NCBI GenBank assembly: GCA_051873875.1
Contig: JBJEFI010000175.1
Span: 1 to 23,040, forward strand
Direction of reading: 5' to 3'
DNA from: JBJEFI01 sp051873875
GTDB lineage: Bacteria > Bacillota > Bacilli > Bacillales > Bacillaceae_G
DNA length: 23,040 nucleotides
This document shows positions 22,956 to 23,040 of this stretch, piece by piece (within the stretch, counting starts at the first letter, position 1; every line of letters starts with the position of its first letter). The notes under the pieces were generated by a model. It was not told the DNA's origin. It saw only the letters and a program-made list of their open reading frames with translations, and did no database searches. A program made the position numbers and the translations under genes.

Positions 22956-23040
22956 CTACAGATTGGCAAGACCATTCCCCTGTTGATCCTGTTGACCCTG
23001 TTGATCCTGTTGACCCTGTTGACCCTGTTGATCCTGTTGA
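22882..23040 (-). CDS. C-terminus of a (Gly-Ser-Thr)-repeat, collagen-like protein (partial)
   Basis: A minus-strand frame running off the window end. It reads seven Ser-Thr-Gly units (23040 to about 22978), then GEWSCQSVEEMSIDER and a 15-residue basic tail ending in HRLIKK before TGA 22884-22882. Gly-X-Thr triplets are typical of Bacillus collagen-like surface or exosporium proteins (Bcl family). No LPXTG anchor or the usual BclA-like globular C-terminal domain follows; the tail is unfamiliar and short, so it may be a degenerate end. The nucleotide repeat is a 9-bp unit, prone to copy-number change. Confidence 0.6.
   Translation of the reverse strand, partial: STGSTGSTGSTGSTGSTGSTGEWSCQSVEEMSIDERVKPGEKVKFMHRLIKK
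22977..23040. repeat. 9-bp tandem repeat (CCTGTTGAY)
   Basis: About seven copies of CCTGTTGAT or CCTGTTGAC run to the window edge. Both variants code for the same Gly-Ser-Thr, so the repeat is translated in frame. Confidence 0.9.

Noticed and set aside
22977..23040. CRISPR-like array
   Set aside because: The 9-bp units are head-to-tail with no spacers and code in frame for Gly-Ser-Thr.

Overview
The window looks like chromosome from a low-GC Gram-positive bacterium of the Bacillus cereus group. This rests on AT-rich composition, strong purine-rich Shine-Dalgarno (SD) sites, the second prolyl-tRNA synthetase (short archaeal/eukaryotic-type ProS) behind a T-box leader, dispersed repeats resembling bcr1, and a gene set typical of that group. 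Species-level identity cannot be read from the sequence alone. A 100-N scaffold gap lies at 3712-3811, and genes run off both window ends.

Layout: (1) 1-3.7 kb: end of a 2H phosphoesterase (2'-5' RNA ligase-like) gene, an HExxH protein, a five-helix membrane protein divergent from a TetR regulator whose start codon appears lost, then a GNAT acetyltransferase/HAD phosphatase pair. (2) 3.8-7.7 kb: an operon of a GNAT acetyltransferase, an S66/MccF-like peptidase and a broken SH3-like gene; then a DCC/YuxK-like protein with a YhhN-family membrane protein; then a two-lobed GNAT protein. (3) 8.0-10.1 kb: a saccharopine-dehydrogenase/homospermidine-synthase-like gene split by an 814-nt group II intron without its own protein. 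Both splice boundaries can be placed by reading frame, the GTGCG start, domains V/VI, and a perfect 6-nt IBS1-EBS1 match. (4) 10.2-12.2 kb: proS with a T-box leader whose antiterminator/terminator module is duplicated, with a bcr1-like repeat inserted between the two modules. (5) 12.2-19.0 kb: ordinary metabolic and stress genes: EamA transporter, a 51-aa membrane protein, an epimerase, a histidine phosphatase, an SDR, bcp, an APH-like kinase, a LacX-like epimerase and yaaA. (6) 19.2-22.85 kb: accessory region. A second bcr1-like repeat is followed by an island holding a GT2 glycosyltransferase, a NodB deacetylase and a HipA-like kinase, bounded by two decayed IS66-family remnants in inverted orientation. 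(7) 22.88-23.04 kb: C-terminus of a (Gly-Ser-Thr)n collagen-like repeat protein that leaves the window.

The strongest leads are the ORF-less intron that must splice to restore a metabolic enzyme, the two-terminator T-box with a mobile repeat between the modules, and the IS66-bounded island. The two bcr1-like copies and the two T-box terminator modules each show paired base changes that keep their stems, which points to selection on RNA structure.
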